Below are positions 1 to 9,007 of a stretch of DNA of 64,000 nucleotides, one piece after another. The notes under the pieces are model-generated. The model had not been told where the DNA came from. It searched no databases and saw only the letters and a list, made by a program, of their open reading frames with translations. Location: the NCBI GenBank assembly GCA_022072445.1, contig JAJVHV010000018.1, positions 1-64,000 on the forward strand. Reading direction: 5' to 3'. Positions within the stretch are counted from its first letter, which is position 1, and the number at the start of each line of letters is the position of its first letter. Position numbers and translations under genes: made by a program. The DNA comes from Phycisphaerae bacterium. GTDB lineage: Bacteria > Planctomycetota > Phycisphaerae > UBA1845 > Fen-1342.

Positions 1-552
1 GGTCGAACCCCTCGCTGACGCTCGGGGCTCGGATGGGGGCGCGATACTCCCAGGCCGAACGCACGCTCAGGTCGAACCCCTCCCTGACGGTCGGGGCTCG
101 GCTGGGGGCGCGATACTCCCAGGCCGAACGCACGCTCAGGTCGAACCCCTCGCTGACGCTCGGGGCTCGGATGGGGGCGCGATGTGCCGAGTTCGGGGGC
201 ACGCTCAGGTCGAACCCCTCGCTGACGCTCGGGGCTCGGATGGGGGTGCGATACTCCCAGGCCGAACGCACGCTCAGGTCGAACCCCTCGCTGACGCTCG
301 GGGCTCGGATGGGGGTGCGATACTCCCAGGCCGAACGCACGCTCAGGTCGAACCCCTCCCTTACGGTCGGGGCTCGGATGGGGGCGCGATACTCCCAGGC
401 CGAACGCACGCTCAGGTCGAACCCCTCGCTGACGGTCGGGGCTCGGATGGGGGCGCGATACGCCGAGGCCGAACACACACTCAGATCGGACCCCTCCATT
501 CGGGCTCGCTCCTCGCTCGCCCTCATGGTCGGGGCTCGGCTGGGGGTGCGGG
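1..552. repeat. 69-bp tandem repeat array, about 8 copies
   Basis: The same phrase starting GATACTCCCAGGCCGAACGC recurs with exact 69-base spacing: copies begin at 43, 112, 181, 250, 319, 388 and 457, and a partial copy enters from the left edge. The copy at 181 and the one at 457 are diverged, and the last carries an extra ~30 bases before the array decays. Because 69 is 23 codons, all copies stay open in several frames, which makes spurious ORFs at 33-557 and 182-622. I regard those as repeat artefacts. The core CGAACCCCTCCCTTACGGTC also occurs near 62750 and 63122. Confidence 0.9.
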
Positions 553-666
553 CGTGAAGGGGCGCGAAGGATTTTCGGACAAATCGGGAAGAGTGGCTTC
601 AGTTTGGGGGGCGGGGGAGTAATATGGCGCCTGAAGGGGCGAGTTCGGAGGAGGCGAAGCAACCGC

Positions 667-3102
667 ATGTCGCAAGGTGGGTTTACTCTGCTCGCATTGC
701 CGGCTTCGGCGGCGAGGTCGGTGGCGGCCGCGGCGGTCACAATGACGCCGGTGGCGGCGGCGGCGACGTGGGCGGCGGCGGCGACGTGGGTGGCGGCGGC
801 GGCGTGGGTGGCGGCGGCGACGTGGGTGTCGGCGGTGGGGCTGACTTCGGTGGCGCTGGCCGGCGGGGCGGACCGATATGTCGCGCAGCCGCAGGTGCGG
901 GAATTCTCGGGCCGCATGCTGGTGCGGCCGTCGCCGCTGGTGGGGATGCGTGTGGCGGTGGAGGCGGCGGTTGGGGCGTACAGCCTGGTGGAATATGTGC
1001 CGCAGACCGACGAGTTCATTATTCAGGTTCCGCCGTGTTCGACGGAGAACATCGTCGCGGAGGCGCTGCTGGCGACCGGGCTGTTCGAATACGCCGAACC
1101 CGACTGGATCGTGTACCCGCTGGGCTGTCCGGACGACGCGTCATTCGCGAGCCAGTGGCACCATCAGGCGAACCGGATGCAGTCGTGCGACGGCTGGAGT
1201 CTACACACGGGCCGCGCGACGGTCGGCGTGGGCATCTGCGACACGGGGGTGCTGACGACGCACGTCGACCTGCTGCTGCACCGGCTGGAGGGTTACAACG
1301 CCGTCAGCCGGCTGTGGGAGTCGCAGGGCGGCGACATTTTGCCGGTAAACGTGCATGGGACGCAGACGACGGGTTGCGCGGCGGCGAACGGGAACAACAC
1401 GGTGGGCGTGGCGGGGGTGGGTTGGAACCTGAGCCACCGGATGCTGCGGGTGAGCAATCTGGCGGGTGGCGGGGCGAATCTGAGCGTGCTGCAACACGCG
1501 GCTCGCACGTCGATCGAGGCCGGCGACCGGGTCGCAAACGTGAGTTACACGGGCGTGGATTCGACGTCGAACCTGACGACCGCGACGTACATCAAGTCGA
1601 TGGGCGGGCTGCTGTTCTGGGCGGCGGGCAACGACAATCACAATCTGACGCTGAATGATCGAGACGCCGACGACCTGCTCGTCGTCGGAGCGACGGACCC
1701 GAACGATCAGCGCGCGAGTTTTTCGAACTACGGCGTGTTTGTGGACTTTTCGGCGCCGGGGGTGGGTATCTACACGACCAGTTCGACGTCGAACAGCAGC
1801 TATGCGTCGGTCAACGGGACGAGCTTTGCGTGTCCGCTGGCGGCGGGGCTGGCGGCGCTGGTTTTCTCGGCCGATCCGGCGCTGACGCCCGACGCGGTCG
1901 AGGCGATCGTCAAGCAATCGTGCGAGGACCTGGGCGGCGCGGGGGCCGACATGGTCTATGGCTACGGGCGGATCAACGTGCACGCGGCGCTGCTGGCGGC
2001 GGGTGTGGCGTTTGTCGACTGCAACGCGAACGGGGTGAACGACGGCGAGGATATCGCGCTGGGCAGCAGCCGCGACTGCAATGGCAACGGCGTCCCCGAC
2101 GAGTGCGAGGTGGCGGGCGATCGGGGGCTGGACTGCGACGGGGACGGCGCGGCGGACGACGGCGGCGATGTTGTTCCGGCGGAGGATTGCAACGACAACG
2201 GCGTGCCCGACGGGCAGGACCTGAGCTCGGGCACGAGCCAGGATTGCAATGGCAACGCGGTGCCCGACGAGTGTGACATCGCGTCGGGCCGCAGCAGCGA
2301 CGCGAACGGCAACGGCGTGCCCGACGAGTGCGATCCGCCGGCGGTGCCGAAGGTCTGGCTGACGCTGGCGACGGCGGCGACGATTCCGGGCGTGGGCACG
2401 GTGGGGCCGCAGGACATCGTGGCGTATGACGAATCGGCGGCGAGCTGGTCGCTGGTTTTCGACGGCAGCGACGTGGGTCTGGGGTCGTACACGATCGACG
2501 GGCTGGCGGTGTTGGGTGACGGGTCGATCCTGCTGTCATTCACCGTGCCGGCGACGCTGCCGGGCGTCGGGGCGGTGGATGATTCGGACATCGTGCGATT
2601 CGTGCCGGCGGCGCTGGGCGCCGACACGGCCGGCACGTTTGAGATGTACTTTCAGGGGGCCGACGTGGGGCTTGACGCGAGCGGCGAGGACGTTGACGCG
2701 ATCGAGATCGCGCCGGACGGGCGGCTGGTGATTTCGATGGTTGACGCGTTCATCGTCAACGGTGCGACGGGGTCGGACGAGGACCTGGTGGTGTTCAACG
2801 CGACGAGTCTGGGGTGGAATACCGCTGGCGCGTTTCAGCTTTACTTCGACGGCAGCGACGTGGGGCTGGACACGACGACGGAGAACGTGGACGCGCTGGC
2901 GATTCTGACGGACGGGAAGCTGCTGCTCTCGACGACGGGGTCATTTTCGGTGCCGGGGTTGTCGGGTGGCGGCGACGACGTGTTCTCGTTTACGCCGACG
3001 TCGCTGGGGTCGACGACGGCGGGGACGTATGCGGCGCGGCTGGATCTGTCGGGGCTGGGGGTGAATGTGAACGTGATGGCGGTGGCGATGGTGACGGAGT
3101 GA
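667..3102 (+). CDS. Secreted subtilisin-like serine protease (S8) with Asp-rich repeats and C-terminal beta repeats
   Basis: The catalytic triad of the S8 family is readable: Asp192 in GICDTGV, His230 in VHGTQ and Ser386 in NGTSFACP, with the oxyanion Asn322 in AAGNDNH. The start at 667 is preferred over an upstream TTG at 604 because GGAGGAGG lies about 10 bases before it. Residues ~20-60 are an odd Ala/Val/Trp tandem (AAATWVAAA type) in place of a clean signal peptide. After the protease domain come DCNGNGVPDEC-type motifs (about residues 450-560), which look like calcium-binding type-3-like repeats, and then four ~63-residue repeats marked by DGSDVGL and LSGDG-like turns. It is expected to act outside the cell or on the cell surface. 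The catalytic class is secure; the substrate is unknown. Confidence 0.9.
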   Translation: MSQGGFTLLALPASAARSVAAAAVTMTPVAAAATWAAAATWVAAAAWVAAATWVSAVGLTSVALAGGADRYVAQPQVREFSGRMLVRPSPLVGMRVAVEAAVGAYSLVEYVPQTDEFIIQVPPCSTENIVAEALLATGLFEYAEPDWIVYPLGCPDDASFASQWHHQANRMQSCDGWSLHTGRATVGVGICDTGVLTTHVDLLLHRLEGYNAVSRLWESQGGDILPVNVHGTQTTGCAAANGNNTVGVAGVGWNLSHRMLRVSNLAGGGANLSVLQHAARTSIEAGDRVANVSYTGVDSTSNLTTATYIKSMGGLLFWAAGNDNHNLTLNDRDADDLLVVGATDPNDQRASFSNYGVFVDFSAPGVGIYTTSSTSNSSYASVNGTSFACPLAAGLAALVFSADPALTPDAVEAIVKQSCEDLGGAGADMVYGYGRINVHAALLAAGVAFVDCNANGVNDGEDIALGSSRDCNGNGVPDECEVAGDRGLDCDGDGAADDGGDVVPAEDCNDNGVPDGQDLSSGTSQDCNGNAVPDECDIASGRSSDANGNGVPDECDPPAVPKVWLTLATAATIPGVGTVGPQDIVAYDESAASWSLVFDGSDVGLGSYTIDGLAVLGDGSILLSFTVPATLPGVGAVDDSDIVRFVPAALGADTAGTFEMYFQGADVGLDASGEDVDAIEIAPDGRLVISMVDAFIVNGATGSDEDLVVFNATSLGWNTAGAFQLYFDGSDVGLDTTTENVDALAILTDGKLLLSTTGSFSVPGLSGGGDDVFSFTPTSLGSTTAGTYAARLDLSGLGVNVNVMAVAMVTE

Positions 3103-3133
3103 GAAGGGGGTAGAGGGGCCGACCTCGTCGTAA

Positions 3134-3796
3134 TCACTCGAGCCCCACAGCGCTGATGCCGGGCGCGTCCCAGGCGAGACGGTCGTCGACGCACCAGCGC
3201 AGCGTGGCGAGGATGCCGGCCAGCTCGCAGGCGTAAAGGACGAGTGCGTCCTCGGGGGCGCGGTGGGCCGGGTCGCCGAAGACGGATGCGGGGATGCGGG
3301 CGGCGGCGGTGCGCAGTTCGTGGAAGTCGGGGCGAAGGCGGAAGTTCTCGACAAAGCGGAGGTGCTCTTCGAATCGGACGCGCCAGAGCGTCAGGCGGAC
3401 TTCCTCGAGCTTGGCGGCGATGACCGTGTTGCAGCGCAGGGCGGTGTCGGGCAGGTCGGCGAAAGCGGGCGGCTGGTTGGGATCGTCGTGGCTGAAGAGC
3501 CAACAGAAGCCGGCGAACTGCCCCCAGGCGTGGCGCAGGCGGAGCGGCAGCTCGTCGTCGGCGAAGCGGGCCGGGTCGTCGGCGGGCGGTTCGTACGCGG
3601 TGGGCGCGGGGAGCGGCGTGCGGATGTCGTGCTGGGCGGGAGGGATGGCGGAGCGGCGGCAGATTTCGTCGCGGAGGCGGGCGACGGTAGCCTGCGTGAA
3701 CGCGGCCATGGCGCGCCAGTCGGCGCTGGGCCGCGGGTGCAGCACGACGGCTCCGTCGACGACCACCGGCAGCCGGGTTCGGCCGGGCGTGCTCAC
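3134..3796 (-). CDS. Uncharacterised protein downstream of an SGNH hydrolase
   Basis: A 220-residue protein starting at GTG, 25 bases after the stop of the SGNH-type gene on the same strand, so the two probably share a transcript. It has no obvious signal peptide or membrane segment. The C-terminal half is Leu/Arg-rich and looks helical (RFEEHLRFVENFRL). I do not recognise the family. It may work with the upstream hydrolase, but only adjacency supports that. Confidence 0.65.
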   Translation of the reverse strand: MSTPGRTRLPVVVDGAVVLHPRPSADWRAMAAFTQATVARLRDEICRRSAIPPAQHDIRTPLPAPTAYEPPADDPARFADDELPLRLRHAWGQFAGFCWLFSHDDPNQPPAFADLPDTALRCNTVIAAKLEEVRLTLWRVRFEEHLRFVENFRLRPDFHELRTAAARIPASVFGDPAHRAPEDALVLYACELAGILATLRWCVDDRLAWDAPGISAVGLE

Positions 3797-3821
3797 GACG
3801 GCGATCCGACGCGGGCGGCGA

Positions 3822-4961
3822 TCATTTCAGCACTCCGCGCTCGATCAGGAAGTCGGCGAAGCCGCGGACCAGGGCGCGCACGCCGTCGTCGGAGTAGTGC
3901 ACGTGATCGACGAAGAACTCGGGGCGATCGCACAGGGCGGCGGCGCTGTCGATGAAGAGCGCGCCGCTCTCCTCGGCTGCCTCGCGCATGGCCTGGTTGT
4001 ACGAGGCATGCTGCTGGAGAAACTCGGCGTGCAGCGGATAGCGCACTTTCCAGTTATACGGCTTCCAGCGGTTGTGCCGGTCGAAGAATTCCTCGCGCGG
4101 GTCGAGCGGCTGCGATGAGAAGAGCACGCCCACGCCGTCGGCGGCGGCGAGCCGCGCGATGCTGCGGAGGTTGCGTTTGTACGTGTCGCGGGCGGGGAGC
4201 GGGCGGTCGCCCCAGCTTTCGCGATGCATCGTGTAGCGGCCGTCGAAGTTCAGCTTGTCGTAGCGGTCGAGCAGAATCCAGTAGACCTGCGAATACTGCA
4301 TGAGCGCCGAGACGATGTTGAAGTGCCGGGCGAAGTCGGGCAGCGAGAAGTAAGGGTCGCCGTAGGCGTTCGTGTAATCGGGCTTGAAGCCGGGGAAGTA
4401 GTTCACGAGCAGGTCGTTGATGTTCTCCATGACGATGACGAGGTCGGCGTCCCAGGACAATACGTCCAGCTCCATGTGGATGAGCAGGTGCGGCGTCGCG
4501 TAGGCGGAGTTGCCCAGGTTGATGACTTCGATCGTGTCGCGGCCGAGGCGCTGGCGGAGGACGCGCTGCAACTCTTCGGGATAGCGCACGCCGCTGTCGC
4601 GGCACTCGGTGGTCGAGCCGCCCAGGCAGACGATGCGGAAGACGCCGTCGGGCTTGCGCAGCGGGAATTTGTCGCCGTGGCGGCTGGTGATCATCCCGTC
4701 GGTGGTGTAGGGCCGGACGCCGAAGATTCGGAAGGGCACGACGGCGTCGGGGGTCCGCCGCAGGGGGCTGCGCTGATTGTCGAAGAAGCCGGCGCGGCGC
4801 GGTGGAAACATGTCACGGACGCGCACGGCGCACTCGAGGCCGAGGTAGCCGATGGCGCAGATGACGAGCAGGAAGAGCAGCTTGCGGCCGGAGGAGATTT
4901 GCACGGGCGCGGGCAGGGTTGCCTCGGCGGCCGCCGGCTGGTCGGTCGTGTGTTCGGTCAT
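3822..4961 (-). CDS. Membrane-anchored SGNH/GDSL-type hydrolase
   Basis: The protein has one N-terminal membrane segment (residues ~28-43) and then the blocks of the SGNH fold: the nucleophile Ser116 in LGGSTTE, Gly/Asn in INLGNSAY, the Asn-Asp pair 182-183 in MENINDLL, and the C-terminal Asp352-x-x-His355 in VDHVH. Such enzymes cleave esters, often acyl or acetyl groups on lipids or polysaccharides, and here the active domain would lie outside the inner membrane. The start at 4961 (MTEHTT) has TGAGGA about 6 bases upstream; the open frame continues to 5246 but that part is Arg/Ala-rich and looks non-coding. First gene of a two-gene unit. Substrate not inferable. Confidence 0.85.
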   Translation of the reverse strand: MTEHTTDQPAAAEATLPAPVQISSGRKLLFLLVICAIGYLGLECAVRVRDMFPPRRAGFFDNQRSPLRRTPDAVVPFRIFGVRPYTTDGMITSRHGDKFPLRKPDGVFRIVCLGGSTTECRDSGVRYPEELQRVLRQRLGRDTIEVINLGNSAYATPHLLIHMELDVLSWDADLVIVMENINDLLVNYFPGFKPDYTNAYGDPYFSLPDFARHFNIVSALMQYSQVYWILLDRYDKLNFDGRYTMHRESWGDRPLPARDTYKRNLRSIARLAAADGVGVLFSSQPLDPREEFFDRHNRWKPYNWKVRYPLHAEFLQQHASYNQAMREAAEESGALFIDSAAALCDRPEFFVDHVHYSDDGVRALVRGFADFLIERGVLK

Positions 4962-5083
4962 GGCATCCTCAGGACGTGCGCTGGCCGGCGTTGAGCGGCG
5001 CGCGGGCCCGCACGAGTGCTGTACGGTCGTCCGCCCGGGACGTTCGGCGGCGCGGGCGGCGTGCGTCGGAGCGGCGCGATTGC

Positions 5084-5111
5084 TTGTGAGCGTCGACTCA
5101 CGGCCTATAAT
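5084..5111 (+). promoter_or_regulatory. Sigma-70-type promoter for the membrane protein at 5220
   Basis: TTGTGA (5084-5089), a 16-base spacer and a perfect TATAAT (5106-5111), about 100 bases before the start codon at 5220. The site lies in the gap between the divergent SGNH gene and this gene. Confidence 0.6.
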
Positions 5112-5219
5112 GCCGCGCGGGCCGGCGCCGCCGACGCGCGACGCCGCACCGCGCGGCGCGTCGGCGAACCTGGATGAGCGCCGCCGACGCATCATCACCG
5201 GACCGCAGTGGAGGATGCA

Positions 5220-7085
5220 ATGCCTGAGAGCGGCGCAGAGCTTCACGGGATTGCCTGGACGCGGGCGCTGCCGTACACGCGGCTGTTCCGCACGTTTGCG
5301 ATGGCGATCTGGCCGTCCAAGGTGGCGTTGTGCCTGGCGGGGGTTCTGGTCACGTACGTCGCGGCGCGGGCTCTGGACGTGATCTGGGTGCGTGCCGGGA
5401 GCGGCGTGATCGTCTCGCGCTCGGCCGACGGCGAAATCTCCGAGATGGAGGCATTCGACTCGCTTTCAGGGGTCTCGTATACGGACTGGCGTCGCAGCGT
5501 GGTGGCCGACCATCGCGCGTATGCGGCCGAGTCGGTGGCCGAGGCGTGCGGCGTGGGGGTGAGCGAGGCGGAGACGCGGTTGGCGACGCGGACCGCGCGA
5601 CAGATCGTCGAGCAATCTCATCCGAACGACCGGGTTGCGTGCGAGAAGCTGATCGGCGAGCGTCTGGCGGGCGGGCTGGCGGCGGTGGACCAATCGACGG
5701 CGACATCGGCCGAGCGCCGCGAGCGGCGCTGGAAGCTGAAGCGGGCGGCCGACTGCCTGCGCCTGATTCTGAGTGCCTACGATCCGCACGAGTCATTTAC
5801 GCCGGACGAAATCGACGGGGCGGCGGCGTTGCTGGTGGATTCCGATCCGGGGGTGACGGAGGCGGACCGGGCGGCGCAGCGCGAGCAGCTCTCGGCGGCG
5901 ATGGGGCGGCATCTTCGGATCATCGAGCTGGAGAAGCGGCGGCCGCGGGGTCCGCTGATGGGGCTGCTGAATTACGAGCTGCGCTGCTTTTCGGCGGCGG
6001 CGGCGGGCATCGCCGCCGGACGGCTGGTGCTCTCGGGGGCGGCCTCGGACGTGGAGCCGTCGCTGTTGGGGAGCCTGGGGTCGGCGTTTCGCGGGGGGCT
6101 GTGGCTGGCGACGCAGCGGCCGTGTCTGTTTGTGGTTTTCGGATTGGTGTCGGTCGCGGTCTTCGCGTTCGCGGGCGGGGCGACCTGCCGCATGGCGGCG
6201 CTGGAGGCGACGCGGAACGAGCGCGAGACGATCGCGGGCACGATTCGGTTCGCGCGCGGCAAGCTGGACGCCTTCGTGCTCAGCGCGCTCCTGCCCGCGG
6301 CGATCCTGATCGGCCTGGCGCTGCTGCTGGCGCTGGCGGGCGCGGCGACGATCATCCCGTTCATTGGCGTCGTGCTGGCCGGGCTCTTCTACGTGGTGGC
6401 GCTGCTGCTGGGGCTGGGACTGGCGCTGTTCCTGATTGCGACTCTGCTGGGCTTCAGTTTCATGTGGCCGACGATCGCCACCGAGGGCTCCGACTACACC
6501 GACGCGCTGAGCCGCAGCCTGGGTTACGTCGGCCAGCGGCTCTGGCACACGGGCTTTGGCAGCATCGTGCTGTGGGTGTATGGCGGCGCGTGCCTGCTGG
6601 TGGTGCGCTTCATCGCGCTGGTGACGTTGAAGTGCACGCACATGGCGACCGGTTGGGGCATGAATCTGCTCGGCACGCGCATGAGCAGCCGCACGAGCAC
6701 GTTCGGCAAGCTCGACGCCATGTGGCACATGCCGGGCTGGTCAGACCTGTCGTTCATTCCGACGGCGTCGGCGACGCCGTTCTGGGGCGCGTTCGGGCAG
6801 GTGCCGTTAAGCGCCAGCGAGCAACTGGCGGCGTGGCTGATCGCGGTGTGGGTGTTTCTGCTGGTGGGGGCGGTTTTTGCGTTCGGGCTGAGTTTCTATT
6901 TCTGCGGCAGCACGCAGTTGTATCTGCTGTTGCGGAGGGAGATCGACGGCACGGACTTCGAAGAGGTTTTCAGCGAGTCATTCGAGGGCGCCCTGCCGGC
7001 GGCGGAAACGCCGAACACGAGCGCGGGCACGGCGGCCGAGTCGCGCGGGACGCCGCTGCCGGTATTTCCGACGCGGCCCGGGTGA
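5220..7085 (+). CDS. Uncharacterised multi-pass membrane protein
   Basis: About 621 residues. One membrane segment lies near the N-terminus (~residues 35-55), followed by a soluble ~200-residue helical stretch, then roughly five more hydrophobic segments between ~270 and 560. Strong ones include the run around AAILIGLALLLALAGAA and the segment WLIAVWVFLLVGAVFAFG. The start at 5220 is chosen over GTG at 5208 because GGAGG (5210-5214) is well placed for it. I recognise no enzyme motif. The promoter upstream is good. The following gene encodes an exported-type protein, so both may belong to the envelope. Confidence 0.75.
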   Translation: MPESGAELHGIAWTRALPYTRLFRTFAMAIWPSKVALCLAGVLVTYVAARALDVIWVRAGSGVIVSRSADGEISEMEAFDSLSGVSYTDWRRSVVADHRAYAAESVAEACGVGVSEAETRLATRTARQIVEQSHPNDRVACEKLIGERLAGGLAAVDQSTATSAERRERRWKLKRAADCLRLILSAYDPHESFTPDEIDGAAALLVDSDPGVTEADRAAQREQLSAAMGRHLRIIELEKRRPRGPLMGLLNYELRCFSAAAAGIAAGRLVLSGAASDVEPSLLGSLGSAFRGGLWLATQRPCLFVVFGLVSVAVFAFAGGATCRMAALEATRNERETIAGTIRFARGKLDAFVLSALLPAAILIGLALLLALAGAATIIPFIGVVLAGLFYVVALLLGLGLALFLIATLLGFSFMWPTIATEGSDYTDALSRSLGYVGQRLWHTGFGSIVLWVYGGACLLVVRFIALVTLKCTHMATGWGMNLLGTRMSSRTSTFGKLDAMWHMPGWSDLSFIPTASATPFWGAFGQVPLSASEQLAAWLIAVWVFLLVGAVFAFGLSFYFCGSTQLYLLLRREIDGTDFEEVFSESFEGALPAAETPNTSAGTAAESRGTPLPVFPTRPG

Positions 7086-7179
7086 ACCGCCGCACTTGAC
7101 GCGAGCCGATAGAATGTTGCGGTGACCGCACCAGGCGGCTTGCGCCGCCCTTCCCGCGAGCAGATTGGGAGTCCGCGCC

Positions 7180-8190
7180 ATGCTGACGCTGCTGGTCCAA
7201 GCGGCATTCGTGATACCGTTCTCTCCGTCGATGCAGGACGCCGCGACGCGCCCGGCGTCGTCGGCGGGCGTCGATGCCACGCCGATCACGGCGCGCGTGA
7301 TCGAGCTGCAAGGCGACGTGCAGCACGCGCCGATGCTGACGCGTGCCTGGACGGCCTGCAAGCTGGGCGACGCCTATCCCGAGCAGACCAAGCTGCGCAC
7401 GGGCGTGCGCTCGTCGATCAAGCTTCAGATCGGCGACGAAGAGCCGTACACGGTGATCGTGCTCGAGTCGGTCGGGCTGACGGTGCTGAGCGAGGCGTAC
7501 AAGAACCCCACGACCAAGCGCGTGCGCGTGGGCGTCGGCTACGGCACCGTACGGGCCGGCGTGGCCGAGGGCGGGTTGCAGAGCGATTTCACCATCGACA
7601 GCCCGGTCGCCACGCTCTCGAAACGCGGCACGTGGAATTTCGGCCTCTCGTACGACCGCGGCAGCGAGCGCTTCGAAATCTTTCTGCTCGACTACGGGCT
7701 GGTGGACGCGCTCAACAAGGTCTCGGGGCAGCGCGCCCGGCTGTTGCCGGGTCAGGCCGTGACGCAGGCGATGCGCCGCTGGCTCGACGAAGCGCAGGTC
7801 CGCCGCAACGTGGCGGTGACCGATCTGCTCGGGCAGACGGACATCTCTGTCGCCTTCAACCGGCTGGATCAGGACGGGCTGGGCGTCGTCAACCTTGGCG
7901 GCGGCCGGGCGAATATCGTCAACCTGACGCACGCCCGCTCGCGGGCCGCGTTCTCGGACGCGATCGACCGGGCTACGCGCCGCCGCAGCGAGCGGCCGGC
8001 GGATCGTGCGATTGTGCCCGAGTCGTTCCTGAGGCCGGAGGGTTTCTTCGGGGTGGGTCGTGGGAATGAACTCGTTCCGATGCTGATCGGCGCAGGCAGC
8101 GCGCTGGTGCGTGAAGGCGGGGCGCTGCCCGGGACGTATTATTTCCGCCGCGAGGTGCTGGAGCGCTGGCAGCGATCGGCGGCGCGATAG
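7180..8190 (+). CDS. Exported protein with an N-terminal FecR-like domain
   Basis: 336 residues with a hydrophobic N-terminus (MLTLLVQAAFVIPF) that could be a short signal sequence. The part from about residue 35 (VIELQGDVQ, then GDAYPEQTKLRTG and SSIKLQIGD) follows the pattern of the FecR domain, a beta-rich periplasmic module found in sigma-regulators and in many planctomycete exoproteins. The remainder is unassigned. ATG at 7180 with GGGAG eight bases upstream is preferred over TTG at 7165. No FecI-type sigma factor lies nearby, so a signalling role should not be assumed. Confidence 0.65.
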   Translation: MLTLLVQAAFVIPFSPSMQDAATRPASSAGVDATPITARVIELQGDVQHAPMLTRAWTACKLGDAYPEQTKLRTGVRSSIKLQIGDEEPYTVIVLESVGLTVLSEAYKNPTTKRVRVGVGYGTVRAGVAEGGLQSDFTIDSPVATLSKRGTWNFGLSYDRGSERFEIFLLDYGLVDALNKVSGQRARLLPGQAVTQAMRRWLDEAQVRRNVAVTDLLGQTDISVAFNRLDQDGLGVVNLGGGRANIVNLTHARSRAAFSDAIDRATRRRSERPADRAIVPESFLRPEGFFGVGRGNELVPMLIGAGSALVREGGALPGTYYFRREVLERWQRSAAR

Positions 8191-8219
8191 CGCTCGGCGC
8201 GCGGCAAGCGTTGAGCGTC

Positions 8220-8249
8220 TTGACGACGGCGGACCGGGGTTGCTAGACT
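8220..8249 (+). promoter_or_regulatory. Candidate promoter of the ATP synthase operon
   Basis: TTGACG (8220-8225), an 18-base spacer and TAGACT (8244-8249), in the gap between the FecR-like gene and the first atp gene. It would start RNA near 8256, about 100 bases before the first start codon, and upstream of the hairpin at 8292. Confidence 0.5.
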
Positions 8250-8291
8250 CCCGCTCCCTGGTTGGGCGCGGGTTGGCGCGGCGAGAGAAGA

Positions 8292-8315
8292 CGGGCACGG
8301 TGGCCCGGTTTTTTT
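8292..8315 (+). terminator. Intrinsic terminator or leader attenuator before the atp operon
   Basis: A 5-bp GC stem (CGGGC/GCCCG) with a six-base loop is followed by GG-less T tract of seven T (8309-8315). It could end the upstream FecR-like transcript. If the promoter at 8220 is real, it would instead sit inside the atp leader and act as an attenuator. Confidence 0.55.
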
Positions 8316-8355
8316 GGCCGGACTTTGTACCTTTTTGCACGAAGTCCTCCCTTTG

Positions 8356-8592
8356 ATGCCCAGAAAGCCAGGCGACGACCGGCGCGAGACAGGCGGAATT
8401 CCCGTCAGCTGGATGCGGCAGTACGCGGTCGTGCTGGAGTTCCTGGTGGCACTGGGCGCGCTGGGCTACCTCGGCTGGCGAATGGACGAGACGCGCGGCA
8501 CGACGCCGTGGGGCTTGTTTGGCGGATTGATGGTCGGGCTGGCGTATGGGCTGTACCGGATGATTCGTGAGGCGCAGCGAATCGACAAGTAG
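8356..8592 (+). CDS. AtpZ/AtpI-type small ATP synthase accessory protein
   Basis: 78 residues with two membrane segments (around YAVVLEFLVALGALGYLG and GLFGGLMVGLAYGLY) separated by a short polar turn. This is the pattern of the small AtpZ/AtpI-family proteins encoded first in many F-type ATPase operons, where they help assemble the c-ring or carry Mg2+. ATG at 8356 fits better than the open upstream codons, which run back through the terminator hairpin. Six bases separate its stop from the next gene. Confidence 0.75.
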   Translation: MPRKPGDDRRETGGIPVSWMRQYAVVLEFLVALGALGYLGWRMDETRGTTPWGLFGGLMVGLAYGLYRMIREAQRIDK

Positions 8593-8598
8593 GGACGC

Positions 8599-9006
8599 TT
8601 GAGGACGACGTGGGCTTATCTCTCTGTCATGGCAATCGTTATCGCCGTGATCTGGCCTGTTGGCCGGGCGGTGACGGTTGCGTGGTGGGGCCCGGGATCG
8701 GTTTCGGACATGGCCGCCGCGTACGTGGCGACGGCTGTTCCGGCGGCGCTGGCGCTGCTTCCGATTCCGGTCGTTGCTCGCCTCTGGCCGGCGAATGTCG
8801 GTTTCGCGGTCTTCGCCGGGACGGGTGTGCGGCTGTTGCTGACGATGTTCGTCGCGCTGGGGTATCAGCTTGCCGGCGACATCGACCTGCACCGCTTTCT
8901 GATCTGGCTGGTGATCTTCTACACGGTGCTGCTGGCGGCGGAGACTGCGGGCGGCGCCATTCTCGTGTGGCGCTTGCAGCGCCGGGCAACGACGCCCAAG
9001 CCGTGA
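8599..9006 (+). CDS. AtpI-like membrane protein of the ATP synthase operon
   Basis: 135 residues with four hydrophobic segments and little else. Position between an AtpZ-like gene and atpB, and the size and topology, suggest an ATP synthase protein I relative that assists c-ring assembly. Sequence support is weak because this family diverges quickly. TTG at 8599 is the furthest plausible start, with ATG at 8629 as the alternative. Its stop is one base before the atpB start. Confidence 0.6.
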   Translation: MRTTWAYLSVMAIVIAVIWPVGRAVTVAWWGPGSVSDMAAAYVATAVPAALALLPIPVVARLWPANVGFAVFAGTGVRLLLTMFVALGYQLAGDIDLHRFLIWLVIFYTVLLAAETAGGAILVWRLQRRATTPKP

Positions 9007-9007
9007 G

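Noticed and set aside
33-622. Open frames across the 69-bp array
   Set aside because: They exist only because the period is a codon multiple and the unit lacks stops. Amino-acid runs simply repeat the unit, and no ribosome site is present.
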